Positions 1 through 8,126 of a stretch of 33,784 nucleotides of DNA are shown piece after piece (position 1 is the first letter of the stretch; each line of letters starts with the position of its first letter). The notes below the pieces were generated by a model that did no database searches, was not told the origin of the DNA, and saw nothing but the letters and a program-made list of their open reading frames with translations. Made by a program: the position numbers and the translations under genes. Origin of the DNA: Desulfurobacteriaceae bacterium (GTDB lineage Bacteria; Aquificota; Aquificia; Desulfurobacteriales; Desulfurobacteriaceae); NCBI GenBank assembly GCA_039832905.1, contig JBDOLX010000064.1:10792-44575 (forward strand), written 5' to 3'.

Positions 1-261
1 GCTTTGAACGTTCTTTTAGAGAAGTTAATGCTAGCGAATGGTTATTCAGAAGCTTATGAAATTAGTAGGAGTTTGCTAGGAGATACAGTTTCTGACTGTC
101 GACTTGGAAGTATTGCTGTTATATCAGGGGTTAGAATTGGTAAAATGAAAGATGTAAAAGATATAGTTTCAGCTATCAGGGGGTGTAAGGATAACCTTAG
201 CTTAGTAGCAAAGACAGTTTACGAAAATGCTATTTTGGAGGAGGAACTGAAAGGTGAGTGA
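1..261 (+). CDS. Unidentified protein, C-terminal part only (cut by window start)
   Basis: The reading frame is open from the first base, so the gene begins upstream and only about 86 residues are seen. I do not recognise the family. What remains looks mainly alpha-helical, with leucine/alanine-rich amphipathic stretches, two cysteines, and a charged tail ending in KGE. No membrane segment or motif is visible. The end overlaps the flgB start by 8 bases, and the flgB Shine-Dalgarno sequence lies inside this gene, so the two are very probably co-transcribed and translationally coupled. A flagellar or assembly-related role is possible from position alone, but no residue evidence supports it. Confidence 0.6.
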   Translation, partial: ALNVLLEKLMLANGYSEAYEISRSLLGDTVSDCRLGSIAVISGVRIGKMKDVKDIVSAIRGCKDNLSLVAKTVYENAILEEELKGE

Positions 262-628
262 TCTATTTAAGCACCTTAATCCAATTGCGGAAACTGCTTC
301 ATACTATCTTGAAAGATCTAAAGTTATTCAAGGAAATATTGCTAATGCGGATACACCTTTTTATAAACCAAAAGATCTAGTTTTTGAGAAAGAGCTTGAA
401 AAAGCTCTAAAACTAAAAAGAACGGATCCTAAACATATCGATCCAACTATATCTGGAAAAAAGTTTAAACTTGTAGAACTTAATAACATTACTGGTTATG
501 ATATGAACAGAGTAAATGTGAATGAAGAGCTTGCTAAGCTTGCTGAAAGTGCGATTATGTTTAAGTCTCTAAACGAAGTTCTAAAAAAGGAGATAGGGAA
601 ACTTAAGTTGAGCATTCAGGGGAGGTAA
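254..628 (+). CDS. flgB: Flagellar basal-body proximal rod protein FlgB
   Basis: FlgB is one of the proximal rod proteins that connect the MS ring to the distal rod, and is exported by the flagellar type III system. The 124 residues match the usual length. The N-terminal rod signature is seen (residues about 28-36, NIANADTPF) and the C-terminal helix carries the heptad pattern typical of axial proteins. It starts with GTG at 254, placed 8 bases after GGAGGAGG. It is followed by flgC after 3 bases and fliE, the standard flgB-flgC-fliE order, which supports the call strongly. Confidence 0.95.
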   Translation: MSDLFKHLNPIAETASYYLERSKVIQGNIANADTPFYKPKDLVFEKELEKALKLKRTDPKHIDPTISGKKFKLVELNNITGYDMNRVNVNEELAKLAESAIMFKSLNEVLKKEIGKLKLSIQGR

Positions 629-631
629 TAG

Positions 632-1039
632 ATGATATTTAAAGGTTTAGAGATCTCCCTTACAGGTATGGAGGCTCAGAGGGTTCGTATAGATGTTCAT
701 TCCAGCAACCTTGCTAATGCTAACTCTGTAGATGAAAATGGGCAACCTTATAGACGTAAGATACCTATATTTGAAGCAGTTCTTGAAGAAGCTGGTAAGA
801 CAGAAAGCTATAAAGTAAGAGTTAAAAAGATAGTTGAAGATCCTTCCCCATTTAAGCTTAAGTTTGATCCGACCAATCCTTTAGCAGATGAAAAGGGATA
901 TGTTCGATTACCAAACGTAGACCCATTAAAGGAAATGGTAGATATGATCTCAGCTATGAGAACATATGAGGCAAACCTTACTGCGTTTAACACTCACAAA
1001 GGAATGCTCCTTTCAGCTATGGATATTTTAAAGGCTTAA
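632..1039 (+). CDS. flgC: Flagellar basal-body rod protein FlgC
   Basis: FlgC is the second proximal rod component. The 135-residue product has the N-terminal SSNLANANS motif (residues about 24-32) that replaces the NIANxxTxG signature of other rod/hook proteins, and the conserved C-terminal axial helix (MISAMRTYEANLTAFN, about 104-119). The length is normal. ATG at 632 follows a GGGGAGG Shine-Dalgarno at 619-625. The gene sits 3 bases after flgB. Confidence 0.96.
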   Translation: MIFKGLEISLTGMEAQRVRIDVHSSNLANANSVDENGQPYRRKIPIFEAVLEEAGKTESYKVRVKKIVEDPSPFKLKFDPTNPLADEKGYVRLPNVDPLKEMVDMISAMRTYEANLTAFNTHKGMLLSAMDILKA

Positions 1040-1062
1040 GGTTAAGATAAGAGAGGTAAACC

Positions 1063-1350
1063 ATGAAAGTAAAGTTCTCCACACTTTACTCTCCGATCCT
1101 TAATGTAAAAGAAGAGAAAAAAGAATCAAAAAGTGGTTTTGGCGAAATTTTACAGCGCTTTATAGAGGACGTTAACTCTGACCTTAAAAATGCTAAGAAA
1201 GCAGAAGAAGCTTTAATCGATGGAAATGTAAGTAACTTGGAAGAAACAATGTATAAAATAGAAAAAGCGGATCTTTCCTTAAGGCTTCTTGTAGAAATAA
1301 GAAATAAAGCTATCGAAAGCTATCAAGAAATAATGAGAATGCAAGTCTAA
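1063..1350 (+). CDS. fliE: Flagellar hook-basal body protein FliE
   Basis: FliE is the small adaptor joining the MS ring and export gate to the rod. The 95-residue protein has the expected FliE C-terminal half: a helix around a KAEEAL segment, then KADLSLRLLVEIRNKAIESY, with the conserved R-N-K and the Tyr-Gln-Glu-Ile-Met-Arg-Met end. It begins at ATG 1063 after GAGAGG. The gaps are 23 bases from flgC and 17 bases to fliF, so it belongs to the same operon. Confidence 0.95.
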   Translation: MKVKFSTLYSPILNVKEEKKESKSGFGEILQRFIEDVNSDLKNAKKAEEALIDGNVSNLEETMYKIEKADLSLRLLVEIRNKAIESYQEIMRMQV

Positions 1351-1367
1351 AAAAGGAGTTAAAATAG

Positions 1368-2969
1368 GTGGACGCGAAAGAAATACAAACAAAATTAAGG
1401 GAGTTCTTTAAGGAAAATTTAAATCCAAAGACAATAGTTTTGGTTTTATCAGCACTTACACTTGTTTCTTTCCTTTTTTTTGTAGCATCTAAAAGTCTAT
1501 CGAATAAAAACTATGCAGTTCTCTATACTCAACTGAGTCCTGATGATGCTGGAGCTATTCTATCCGTCCTTCAAGAGGAAAAAATTCCTTACAAAGTAGA
1601 AGGTGGAGGAAGTATTATTCTTGTTCCAGAAGATAAGGTCTACGATGTAAGGTTAAAGCTTGCAGCAAAAGGTCTTCCTCATGGAAAGATTGTAGGATTT
1701 GAAATTTTTGATGATCCAAAATTGGGAATAACTCAATTTCAGGAAAACGTTGAATTTTTAAGAGCTTTAGAAGGAGAACTTCAGCGAACAATAAAAAGAA
1801 TTGGGGCAGTGAAAGATGTAAAGGTAAACATTGCATTACCTAAGGATTCTCTTTTTGTTAGAGAATCTGAAGAGCCTAAAGCTTCTGTTCTTGTGGATCT
1901 GTGGCCTGGAAAGGATTTAACTAAGGAACAGGTTAAAGCTATTGTATTCTTAGTCTCTCATGCAGTTCCAGGGTTGAAACCGGAGAATGTAACGGTTGTT
2001 GATAATAGGGGTAGAGTTCTGACAGACATTTTGGATGAGGAAGATGACTTAGGAACTTCTAAGGAGCTTGAAGTAAAAAGGAAACTTGAAAGAGAGATAG
2101 AAAGAAAAGTCCAATCAATGCTTTCTCAAGTTTTAGGAAGTGGTAAGGTTGTGGTTAGGGCAACAGTGGAAATAGAAACTGGAAGGATTGAGAAGAGGCA
2201 AGAACTTTATGATCCAGATATGACGGCAGTTGTTAGTCAGAGAAAAGTTCAAGAAAAAGAAATTGGAACCGTTGAAAAGCCTCAAGGAGCTCCAGGAACG
2301 ACAACTAACGTTCCTCCTGTACTTGACATTGGAGGAAACGGTAAAGAGGTAATGAAGAAAGAAAAAAAAGACGTAACTACTAACTATAATGTTTCTAAAA
2401 CTCTTCAAACTGTTGTTTCTCCAATTTTCAGAATAAAGAGAATAAGTGTTGGAGTTCTTGTTGATGGAAAGTATCAGAAAGAAAAAGATAAAGATGGAAA
2501 TGAAATTATAAAGTTCGTACCAAGGTCTCAGGAAGAAATAAAAACCTATGAAAACATAGTAAAAAGTGTTATTGGCTTTGATCCAAAAAGAGGAGACACT
2601 GTCACTGTAGCTAGCGTTCCTTTTGAGGCAAGAGAGTTAGTGGGTAAAGGTAGAGAGGAGACACAATTTCCATGGTATTACCTATTAGCTGCTGGATTAG
2701 GTGCTGCAGCCGTTTTCGGATTGGTAGCTCTTAAGCTTCTTAAAGGTAGAAAAGAAGAGGCTGAAGTTGGATCCATTGAACAAGGAGAGTTAACAGGTGC
2801 TCTTGCAGCTGAAATGAAGGCAAGGGCTGAACATAGAAAAGAACTTGATGAAATAGATATAGAGTCCGATCCTACTTATATAAAGATTGTGGAAATTGCT
2901 AAAGACTATCCTGAGCTCATTACCAATGTGATAAGTAAATGGATGAAAGAAGAGGTGCGTGCTAAATGA
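1368..2969 (+). CDS. fliF: Flagellar MS-ring protein FliF
   Basis: FliF forms the MS ring in the inner membrane, the base on which rod, export gate and C ring assemble. The 533 residues match the family. Transmembrane segment 1 is at about 22-41. The ring-building motifs follow (YAVLYTQLSPDDA near 50, the LP-H-G loop near 103). A long periplasmic part contains a low-complexity loop, then transmembrane segment 2 at about 435-457, and a cytoplasmic tail ending in the FliG-binding helix (YPELITNVISKWMKEE). GTG at 1368 is chosen because AAAAGGAG precedes it by 9 bases. The stop overlaps the fliH start (ATGA). fliG, normally next, is absent here although the FliG-binding tail is intact. Confidence 0.97.
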   Translation: MDAKEIQTKLREFFKENLNPKTIVLVLSALTLVSFLFFVASKSLSNKNYAVLYTQLSPDDAGAILSVLQEEKIPYKVEGGGSIILVPEDKVYDVRLKLAAKGLPHGKIVGFEIFDDPKLGITQFQENVEFLRALEGELQRTIKRIGAVKDVKVNIALPKDSLFVRESEEPKASVLVDLWPGKDLTKEQVKAIVFLVSHAVPGLKPENVTVVDNRGRVLTDILDEEDDLGTSKELEVKRKLEREIERKVQSMLSQVLGSGKVVVRATVEIETGRIEKRQELYDPDMTAVVSQRKVQEKEIGTVEKPQGAPGTTTNVPPVLDIGGNGKEVMKKEKKDVTTNYNVSKTLQTVVSPIFRIKRISVGVLVDGKYQKEKDKDGNEIIKFVPRSQEEIKTYENIVKSVIGFDPKRGDTVTVASVPFEARELVGKGREETQFPWYYLLAAGLGAAAVFGLVALKLLKGRKEEAEVGSIEQGELTGALAAEMKARAEHRKELDEIDIESDPTYIKIVEIAKDYPELITNVISKWMKEEVRAK

Positions 2970-3625
2970 TGATAGACCTGGAGGATTTTTCTTCTATTTT
3001 GGAATCAAAGAAAGAAAAGGAGGAGAAAGATAAAGAGAAAAAGTTAACTCCAGAAGAGATTGAAAAGATATATCAAATGAAGTTTTTAGAACTTCAAAGA
3101 GAGTGGGAACTAAAACTGAAAGAGACTAAGAAGATCTTCTTTGAAGAAGGGTTTAAAGCCGGTTATGAAGAAGGGAAAAACGAAGCGGAGAAAGAATATA
3201 AGAAAAAGGTAGAGGATCTTCAGAAAGACTTTTCTCAAAGGCTCCAGAGCTTGAAGTTGGGTTTAGGGAACCTGGAAAAGGCTGTAAATGAGAAATCACA
3301 GGAAGTTCTAAAGAAAATAGAAACCTTACTTCTCTCTTCCATTGAAGAAATACTCAAGTTTCTATATATAGATCCAAAGAACGCTCCCTATGTTGCAAAT
3401 GTAATAAAAGATCTTTTAAAGGAATTTCAGGACGAAAAATTGATAGAAATAGAAGTTGGAAAGGGACTCAAAGATTTTATAGATGGTGAAGTAAAAGTAG
3501 CGGGAGATCTAGCAGATAACGATTTTAGGATTTTGTTTAAAGACTTTTCAATAGAAGCGAAGTTAAAAGAAAAACTTAACTTGTTGAAGGATGAACTTGA
3601 AAGAGAGATTAAAAAGTCTTCCTAG
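2966..3625 (+). CDS. fliH: Flagellar assembly protein FliH
   Basis: FliH is the stator-like regulator of the export ATPase FliI. The 219-residue protein has a very charged N-terminal half and the FliH hallmark of glycines spaced by four, FEEGFKAGYEEGKNEAEKEY (residues about 60-79). A long coiled coil and a C-terminal domain homologous to ATP synthase delta follow. It directly precedes fliI, with a 35-base overlap that suggests tight coupling. ATG 2966 or 2969 are both possible. Sequence conservation in FliH is low, so the call rests on the glycine repeat, coiled coil and neighbour. Confidence 0.87.
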   Translation: MMIDLEDFSSILESKKEKEEKDKEKKLTPEEIEKIYQMKFLELQREWELKLKETKKIFFEEGFKAGYEEGKNEAEKEYKKKVEDLQKDFSQRLQSLKLGLGNLEKAVNEKSQEVLKKIETLLLSSIEEILKFLYIDPKNAPYVANVIKDLLKEFQDEKLIEIEVGKGLKDFIDGEVKVAGDLADNDFRILFKDFSIEAKLKEKLNLLKDELEREIKKSS

Positions 3626-4922
3626 GTATAAAGTTTACGGTAAGGTTATTGGTGTTAAAGGTCCTGTCGTTGAAGCTAAACTTCCCCACGTTCACATAGG
3701 AGATTTCTGTACTGTAAATGGTGATATTGAAGCTGAAGTTGTAGGATTTAAAGATGGTAAAGTGCTTTTAATGGCTTATAGTGACACTACCGGTATTAGT
3801 TTAGGAACCAGTATAGAGGCAAAAATTTCAGGTTTAAAGGTTGGAGTTTCTGAGGATCTTTTAGGACTTGTTTTAGACCCTTTCGGAAATCCTATGAATA
3901 AAGAATCTTTCTTTCCAACGGAGTTTGTTCCTCTTAAAGCAGAGCCTATAAATCCGATGAAACGGGAGAGAATAAAAGAACCTTTAGACCTTGGTATCAG
4001 GGCTATAAATGCTCTTTTAACTGTTGGAAAAGGACAAAAGATAGGGATATTTGCAGGAGCTGGAGTAGGAAAGAGTACCCTTATGGGGATGGTTTCCCGT
4101 TATACGACTGCAGATGTCAACGTAGTTGCTCTTATAGGAGAAAGAGGGAGGGAAGTAAGAGAGTTTATAGAGGATAATCTTGGGGAAGATGGGTTGAGAA
4201 AGTCAGTGGTTGTGGTTGCTACTTCAGACCATCCACCACTTGCCAAGATAAGGGCTGCTTTTACCGCCTGTGCAATTGCAGAGTATTTTGCTTGGAAGGG
4301 AAAAGATGTTTTATTGCTTATAGATTCGCTAACAAGACTTGCAATGGCGCAAAGAGAGATAGGTTTAGCTGTTGGAGAACCTCCTACCTCTAAAGGTTAT
4401 ACACCTTCTGTGTTTTCCACTATGGCTAAACTCATAGAACGGGCTGGAAACTTTGTTGGAGCAGGGAGTATTACAGGAATATATACCGTTCTTGTTGAAG
4501 GAGATGATATCTCACTTGATCCCGTTGCTGACGCTGCAGTTGGTTTTCTTGATGGACACATAGTTTTGTCAAGAGAACTTGCCAACAGAAGACTTTTCCC
4601 AGCAATCGACATTGTTAAAAGTATAAGTAGGCTTGTTCCTCAACTTGTAAGCGAAGAAGTTATAAAGGAACAATCCATAGTCTTTGAAATAGAAAGTACC
4701 TATCGTGAAAATAGCGATGTTATAAATCTTGGGCTGTATAAGAAAGGGACATCTCCCAAGATAGACCTTGCTATTAGTGTTCACTCAAAAATTGAGGAAT
4801 TTATAAAACAAGAGGTTGAAAAGAGAGTTACTTTTCAAGAAAGCTTGTTGCAGCTTTCCGATTTAGTAGAATATATTAGGAAGGAGGGAGATAGATATGG
4901 CTATAGATGGGATAACAACTGA
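3591..4922 (+). CDS. fliI: Flagellum-specific export ATPase FliI
   Basis: FliI is the hexameric F1-like ATPase that drives unfolding and delivery of export substrates at the base of the flagellum. The 443 residues show an N-terminal beta-barrel, Walker A GAGVGKST (156-163), the catalytic GERGRE motif near 185, Walker B LLLIDSLTR near 241, and the FliI/SctN-specific GEPPTSKGYTPSVFS block. The start is uncertain: ATG 3591 abuts a GAAGG, while TTG 3597 has better spacing (6 bases). It overlaps fliH by 35 bases and flgD by 26. fliJ, usually next, is on the opposite strand at 11347-11763. Confidence 0.96.
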   Translation: MNLKERLKSLPRYKVYGKVIGVKGPVVEAKLPHVHIGDFCTVNGDIEAEVVGFKDGKVLLMAYSDTTGISLGTSIEAKISGLKVGVSEDLLGLVLDPFGNPMNKESFFPTEFVPLKAEPINPMKRERIKEPLDLGIRAINALLTVGKGQKIGIFAGAGVGKSTLMGMVSRYTTADVNVVALIGERGREVREFIEDNLGEDGLRKSVVVVATSDHPPLAKIRAAFTACAIAEYFAWKGKDVLLLIDSLTRLAMAQREIGLAVGEPPTSKGYTPSVFSTMAKLIERAGNFVGAGSITGIYTVLVEGDDISLDPVADAAVGFLDGHIVLSRELANRRLFPAIDIVKSISRLVPQLVSEEVIKEQSIVFEIESTYRENSDVINLGLYKKGTSPKIDLAISVHSKIEEFIKQEVEKRVTFQESLLQLSDLVEYIRKEGDRYGYRWDNN

Positions 4923-5559
4923 TTTTATATATTCTGGTGATCAAGAACCAAAAATTGTGAGTGCCAATTATGATAACGCCCAGATGTCCCAAGAAGATTT
5001 CTTAAAGATCCTCTTGACAGACCTTCAATGGCAAGATCCTCTTAATGCAAACGATATTAGTGACCTTATCAACAATACAGTAAAGTTAAGAGAAATGGAA
5101 GTTCTGAATACATTTGAAAGTAGTATCGATAAGTTTGTTTCCTCTTTGGAATCTCAATCTCTATTCTTCGCATCCTCCTTTATAGGAAAGCTTGTTGAGT
5201 ATGAAGGAAACCAGACTTACGTTCAGAACGGAAAAGGATATGCTTCTTTTACCCTTTCGGCTCCTGCAGATACTGTAAAAGTTACCGTTTTTGATCAAAG
5301 TGGTAATATTGTTGAAGAGAACGTTTTCTATAATCTAAATGGAGGAGAGGAATATCCGGTAGAAATAGATAATCCTGACCTTCCTGATGGCTACTATACC
5401 GTTATGGTAGAAGCAACCAATGGTGGTGTTCCAGTTGAAGCTAATGTAAAAAGTTTAGCTTACGTTACGCAAGTTAGAAAAGATGAGACAGGAGAAGTAT
5501 ATGTAGTAACTGATGTTTCTTCTATACCGCTTAGTAAAATTATTGGAATAGGAGGATAG
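4897..5559 (+). CDS. flgD: Flagellar hook capping/scaffold protein FlgD
   Basis: FlgD caps the growing hook and is needed for FlgE polymerisation. The 220-residue protein has the conserved N-terminal FlgD motif (QEDFLKILLTDLQWQDPLNA, about 28-47) followed by a Gln/Ser-rich helix and a beta-rich FlgD Ig/Tudor-like half (about 95-200). ATG 4897 follows a very strong AAGGAGGGAG (4881-4890). It starts inside the end of fliI and ends 2 bases before flgE. fliK, the hook-length ruler usually upstream, is missing. Confidence 0.94.
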   Translation: MAIDGITTDFIYSGDQEPKIVSANYDNAQMSQEDFLKILLTDLQWQDPLNANDISDLINNTVKLREMEVLNTFESSIDKFVSSLESQSLFFASSFIGKLVEYEGNQTYVQNGKGYASFTLSAPADTVKVTVFDQSGNIVEENVFYNLNGGEEYPVEIDNPDLPDGYYTVMVEATNGGVPVEANVKSLAYVTQVRKDETGEVYVVTDVSSIPLSKIIGIGG

Positions 5560-5561
5560 AG

Positions 5562-7130
5562 ATGCTGCAGTCTTTCTACACAGCTTTTACAGGACTAAAC
5601 GCAGATAAAACTTGGCTATCTGTAATTTCGGATAACATAGCCAACGTTAATACAATAGGTTTTAAGGCAGAAAGGGCCGTTTTTGAAGATTTACTTGCTA
5701 AGAGTTTAACAACTTTTAAAAACGGTGCCCCCGTTAACCAAGAAGTAGGAGGAGGCACCTTTGTAGGTTCTACAGTTAAAGACTTTAGCCAAGGTACTTT
5801 TATGAATACAAATAATCCCCTTGACTTGGCTCTAGATGGTGAAGGTTTCTTTATGGTAAAGGATGAAGCAGGGGTTGTGTATTATACAAGAAATGGAGAG
5901 TTTAGGCTAGATGCTAATGGAGATCTTATAAATATGCTTGGAATGAAAGTTCAAGGGTGGATGCTTGATGATAATGGGAATATGGCAGGAGCTATAAGTA
6001 ATATAAATGTTCCAATGGGTATGAATCCTAAAGTAACGACCCAGATTCTCTTTAAAGAACCTTCAAATCTTGATTCTAGGGCGGAAGTGATTACAGCCAA
6101 CTTTGATCCTGCAGATTCTACTACGTTCAACTATGTAAATTCACAAACCATATACGATTCGTTGGGTAATCCGCATGAAATCTCATACTACTTCCAGAAG
6201 GTGGACTCTGGTACGTGGAAGGTTTATACGTTAATAGACGGAACGTTAACACCTGTAACAGATGGAACGAACTATTACGAATATGTCATTCTTAAATTTG
6301 ATGCAACAGGTAGTGTAACAGCTGCGGAAGCCGATACTCAAGTATCACTTACTTCAGAAACTCCGACTGGAACGAGCGGTTCCTTTACTTTGACTTCATC
6401 TCCCGTTATTGGAAGTGTTCACATAAAGTATGTAGATAGCGTTCAAGTTGATATATACGATGTAGGGGACGGAAATGGTGACGGAATAGGAAACTTGGTA
6501 GACGCAAATGGAAATATTGTAGGAACTATAAATTACACTACTGGAGAAATACAGTTAACGGGAGACTATGCCTCCGCAACAAAAATAACAGTTGATTATT
6601 TAAATAACCCTACTACGCTTACTTCAGCAGTAACTCTTGACATAGAGAAAGTAAATATTTCAGGTTACGATCCTAACACAGGCGCAGATTCTAACTTCTC
6701 AATAGCTATTAACTTTAATGATCTCAAGCAGTTAGCGTCTGACTTCATCTTTTATGCTCAACAGGATGGAAACGGCAAAGGAGATCTGCTTTCTATTGCT
6801 GTTAGTGAGGATGGGACAATAAAAGCAACCTATAGTAATGGATCTGTTAAAGATATTGCAAGAATTGCGATCGCAACTTTCAAAGACAAAGAAATGCTTG
6901 TAAGAAAAGGTAGTTGGCTTTACATGCCAAATGTTCAGACGTTTACTCCTATAATCATGCCTGGGGGAGTTATATCTAAAGTAAGAAGTGGTATGCTTGA
7001 GATGTCGAATGTGGATATTGCTAACGAGTTTATTAACCTGATAACCGCTCAGCGTTCTTACCAAGCAAATGCGAGAGTTATTACTACTGATGATCAGATC
7101 TTACAAGAGACTATGAACATTAAGAGGTAA
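5562..7130 (+). CDS. flgE: Flagellar hook protein FlgE
   Basis: FlgE polymerises into the hook. The N-terminal axial motif (SDNIANVNTIGFKAERAVFED, about 23-43) and the C-terminal helix (EMSNVDIANEFINLITAQRSY) are both intact. The D1 segment DLALDGEGFFMVK is seen near 88-100. At 522 residues it is longer than the roughly 400 of enteric FlgE. The extra length is largely an inserted beta-rich module at about 264-347 with an Asp/Gly/Asn-rich turn (DVGDGNGDGIGN) and GTINYTTGEI, placed between the FDATG strand and the next conserved strand. It shares its final base with the fliL-proximal ATG. Confidence 0.95.
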   Translation: MLQSFYTAFTGLNADKTWLSVISDNIANVNTIGFKAERAVFEDLLAKSLTTFKNGAPVNQEVGGGTFVGSTVKDFSQGTFMNTNNPLDLALDGEGFFMVKDEAGVVYYTRNGEFRLDANGDLINMLGMKVQGWMLDDNGNMAGAISNINVPMGMNPKVTTQILFKEPSNLDSRAEVITANFDPADSTTFNYVNSQTIYDSLGNPHEISYYFQKVDSGTWKVYTLIDGTLTPVTDGTNYYEYVILKFDATGSVTAAEADTQVSLTSETPTGTSGSFTLTSSPVIGSVHIKYVDSVQVDIYDVGDGNGDGIGNLVDANGNIVGTINYTTGEIQLTGDYASATKITVDYLNNPTTLTSAVTLDIEKVNISGYDPNTGADSNFSIAINFNDLKQLASDFIFYAQQDGNGKGDLLSIAVSEDGTIKATYSNGSVKDIARIAIATFKDKEMLVRKGSWLYMPNVQTFTPIIMPGGVISKVRSGMLEMSNVDIANEFINLITAQRSYQANARVITTDDQILQETMNIKR

Positions 7131-7135
7131 TGAGG

Positions 7136-7645
7136 ATGGCTGAAGAAGAAAAGCAGGAACAAGAACAACAAGGTGGTGGTAAAAAGAAACTGTTTATACT
7201 TTTGGCTTTGCTCCTCGTTCTCGGTATAGGAGGAGGAATTGCTTATAAGTTTCTTGTCCTTGACAAGAAGAAAGAAGAACAGTCTCAAGAAAAGCAAGCT
7301 CAGAAAATTATTGAGGAGATAAAGGCTACTGAGAACGTAGGAGTAATGTTTGACTTGGGGACTTTTGTTGTAAACTTGGCTGATAATGACATTGAGAGGT
7401 ATTTAAAAGTTTCTGTTGTTCTTGAACTTAAGGATCAGAAAGTTCAAGCAGAAGCTCAAAAAAGGCTTCCTGAAATAAAAGATGCTATTACGACCTTATT
7501 GTTGACTAAGCGTTCTTCAGAGATAAAAACTCCTGAAGGTATAGAGTTTTTAAAAGAAGAAATAGCTAAAAGGGTTAATGCTATCCTGCCTTTAGGTGGT
7601 GTAAAGAACGTTTACTTTACCGAGTTCATAGTACAAACGGGTTAA
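7136..7645 (+). CDS. fliL: Flagellar basal body-associated protein FliL
   Basis: FliL surrounds the stator units and modulates torque. The protein has a Gln/Glu/Lys-rich cytoplasmic start, one transmembrane helix (about 16-40, with LALLLVLGIGGGIAYKFLVL), and a periplasmic FliL domain with the typical pattern: a DLGTFVVNLAD strand, RYLKVSVVLEL, and a C-terminal VYFTEFIVQTG strand. I chose ATG 7136 (169 aa) because AGAGG at 7123-7127 is 8 bases upstream. ATG 7130, overlapping the flgE stop, is only 2 bases from it. It is followed by fliN after 3 bases. Confidence 0.92.
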   Translation: MAEEEKQEQEQQGGGKKKLFILLALLLVLGIGGGIAYKFLVLDKKKEEQSQEKQAQKIIEEIKATENVGVMFDLGTFVVNLADNDIERYLKVSVVLELKDQKVQAEAQKRLPEIKDAITTLLLTKRSSEIKTPEGIEFLKEEIAKRVNAILPLGGVKNVYFTEFIVQTG

Positions 7646-7648
7646 CCG

Positions 7649-7891
7649 ATGGAAAAGAAAAAGGGTAAGTTTGAAAGGTTTAAAGACGTGAACTTAAGGA
7701 TTTCTCTTTCCATAGGAACAAAGACTATGTCGTTAAGTAAGGTTATGAGACTTAGAGAAGGAGACATTATAGAGTTTGATAGAAAAGTAGATGATTACCT
7801 TGATGTTTACTTAAATGGAAGGAAGTTTGGAATAGGGGAACTCATAATAGTTAACGAAAAGTATAGCTTGAGGTTAGTTGACCTTGTTTGA
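7649..7891 (+). CDS. fliN: Short flagellar switch protein FliN (SpoA domain only)
   Basis: This 80-residue protein is essentially one SpoA (FliMN C-terminal) domain. It has LRISLSIGTKTMSLSKVMRL followed by REGDIIEFDR, then VYLNGRKFGIGELIIVNEKYSLRL, matching the FliN C-ring domain. FliN forms the lower C ring and binds FliH. It is close to the minimal size for the domain and lacks the N-terminal extension of many FliN proteins. Being between fliL and fliO is the usual fliN slot, and fliM, normally just upstream, is not there. A FliM fragment is unlikely because no CheY-binding or CheC-like part is present. Confidence 0.87.
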   Translation: MEKKKGKFERFKDVNLRISLSIGTKTMSLSKVMRLREGDIIEFDRKVDDYLDVYLNGRKFGIGELIIVNEKYSLRLVDLV

Positions 7892-8126
7892 GTTCCTCTT
7901 CTCTTCTTTTTTTATTATTTTTCTGCTTCTTGTTATTTACTACCTTGTTAACAAGTATAACTTTATAAATCCGAATCTTAGAAAAGGTTCCTTAATAAAG
8001 TTAGAAGATTTTAGACCAATAGACAGAGATAAAGGGCTTATACTGATAGCTGTTTATGAGAAAAAGCTTTTAATAGGATACGATAAACAAAGGATGTATG
8101 TGCTAAAGGAATGGGAAGAAGAATAA
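7878..8126 (+). CDS. fliO: Flagellar biosynthesis protein FliO (short)
   Basis: FliO is a small membrane chaperone-like factor for FliP ring assembly. The 82-residue product has one N-terminal transmembrane helix (about 4-24, Phe/Leu/Ile-rich) and a short cytoplasmic domain with alternating strands (GLILIAVYEKKLLIGYDKQ) like FliO. Evidence is positional as much as sequence-based: it lies exactly between fliN and fliP. The start is TTG 7878 (4 bases after GAGG 7870-7873) or TTG 7884 (10 bases). It overlaps fliN by 14 bases and fliP by 16. Confidence 0.78.
   Translation: MTLFEFLFSSFFIIFLLLVIYYLVNKYNFINPNLRKGSLIKLEDFRPIDRDKGLILIAVYEKKLLIGYDKQRMYVLKEWEEE

Noticed and set aside
6732-7064. 110-residue minus-strand open frame opposite flgE
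   Set aside because: Shadow frame; flgE is conserved through this region.
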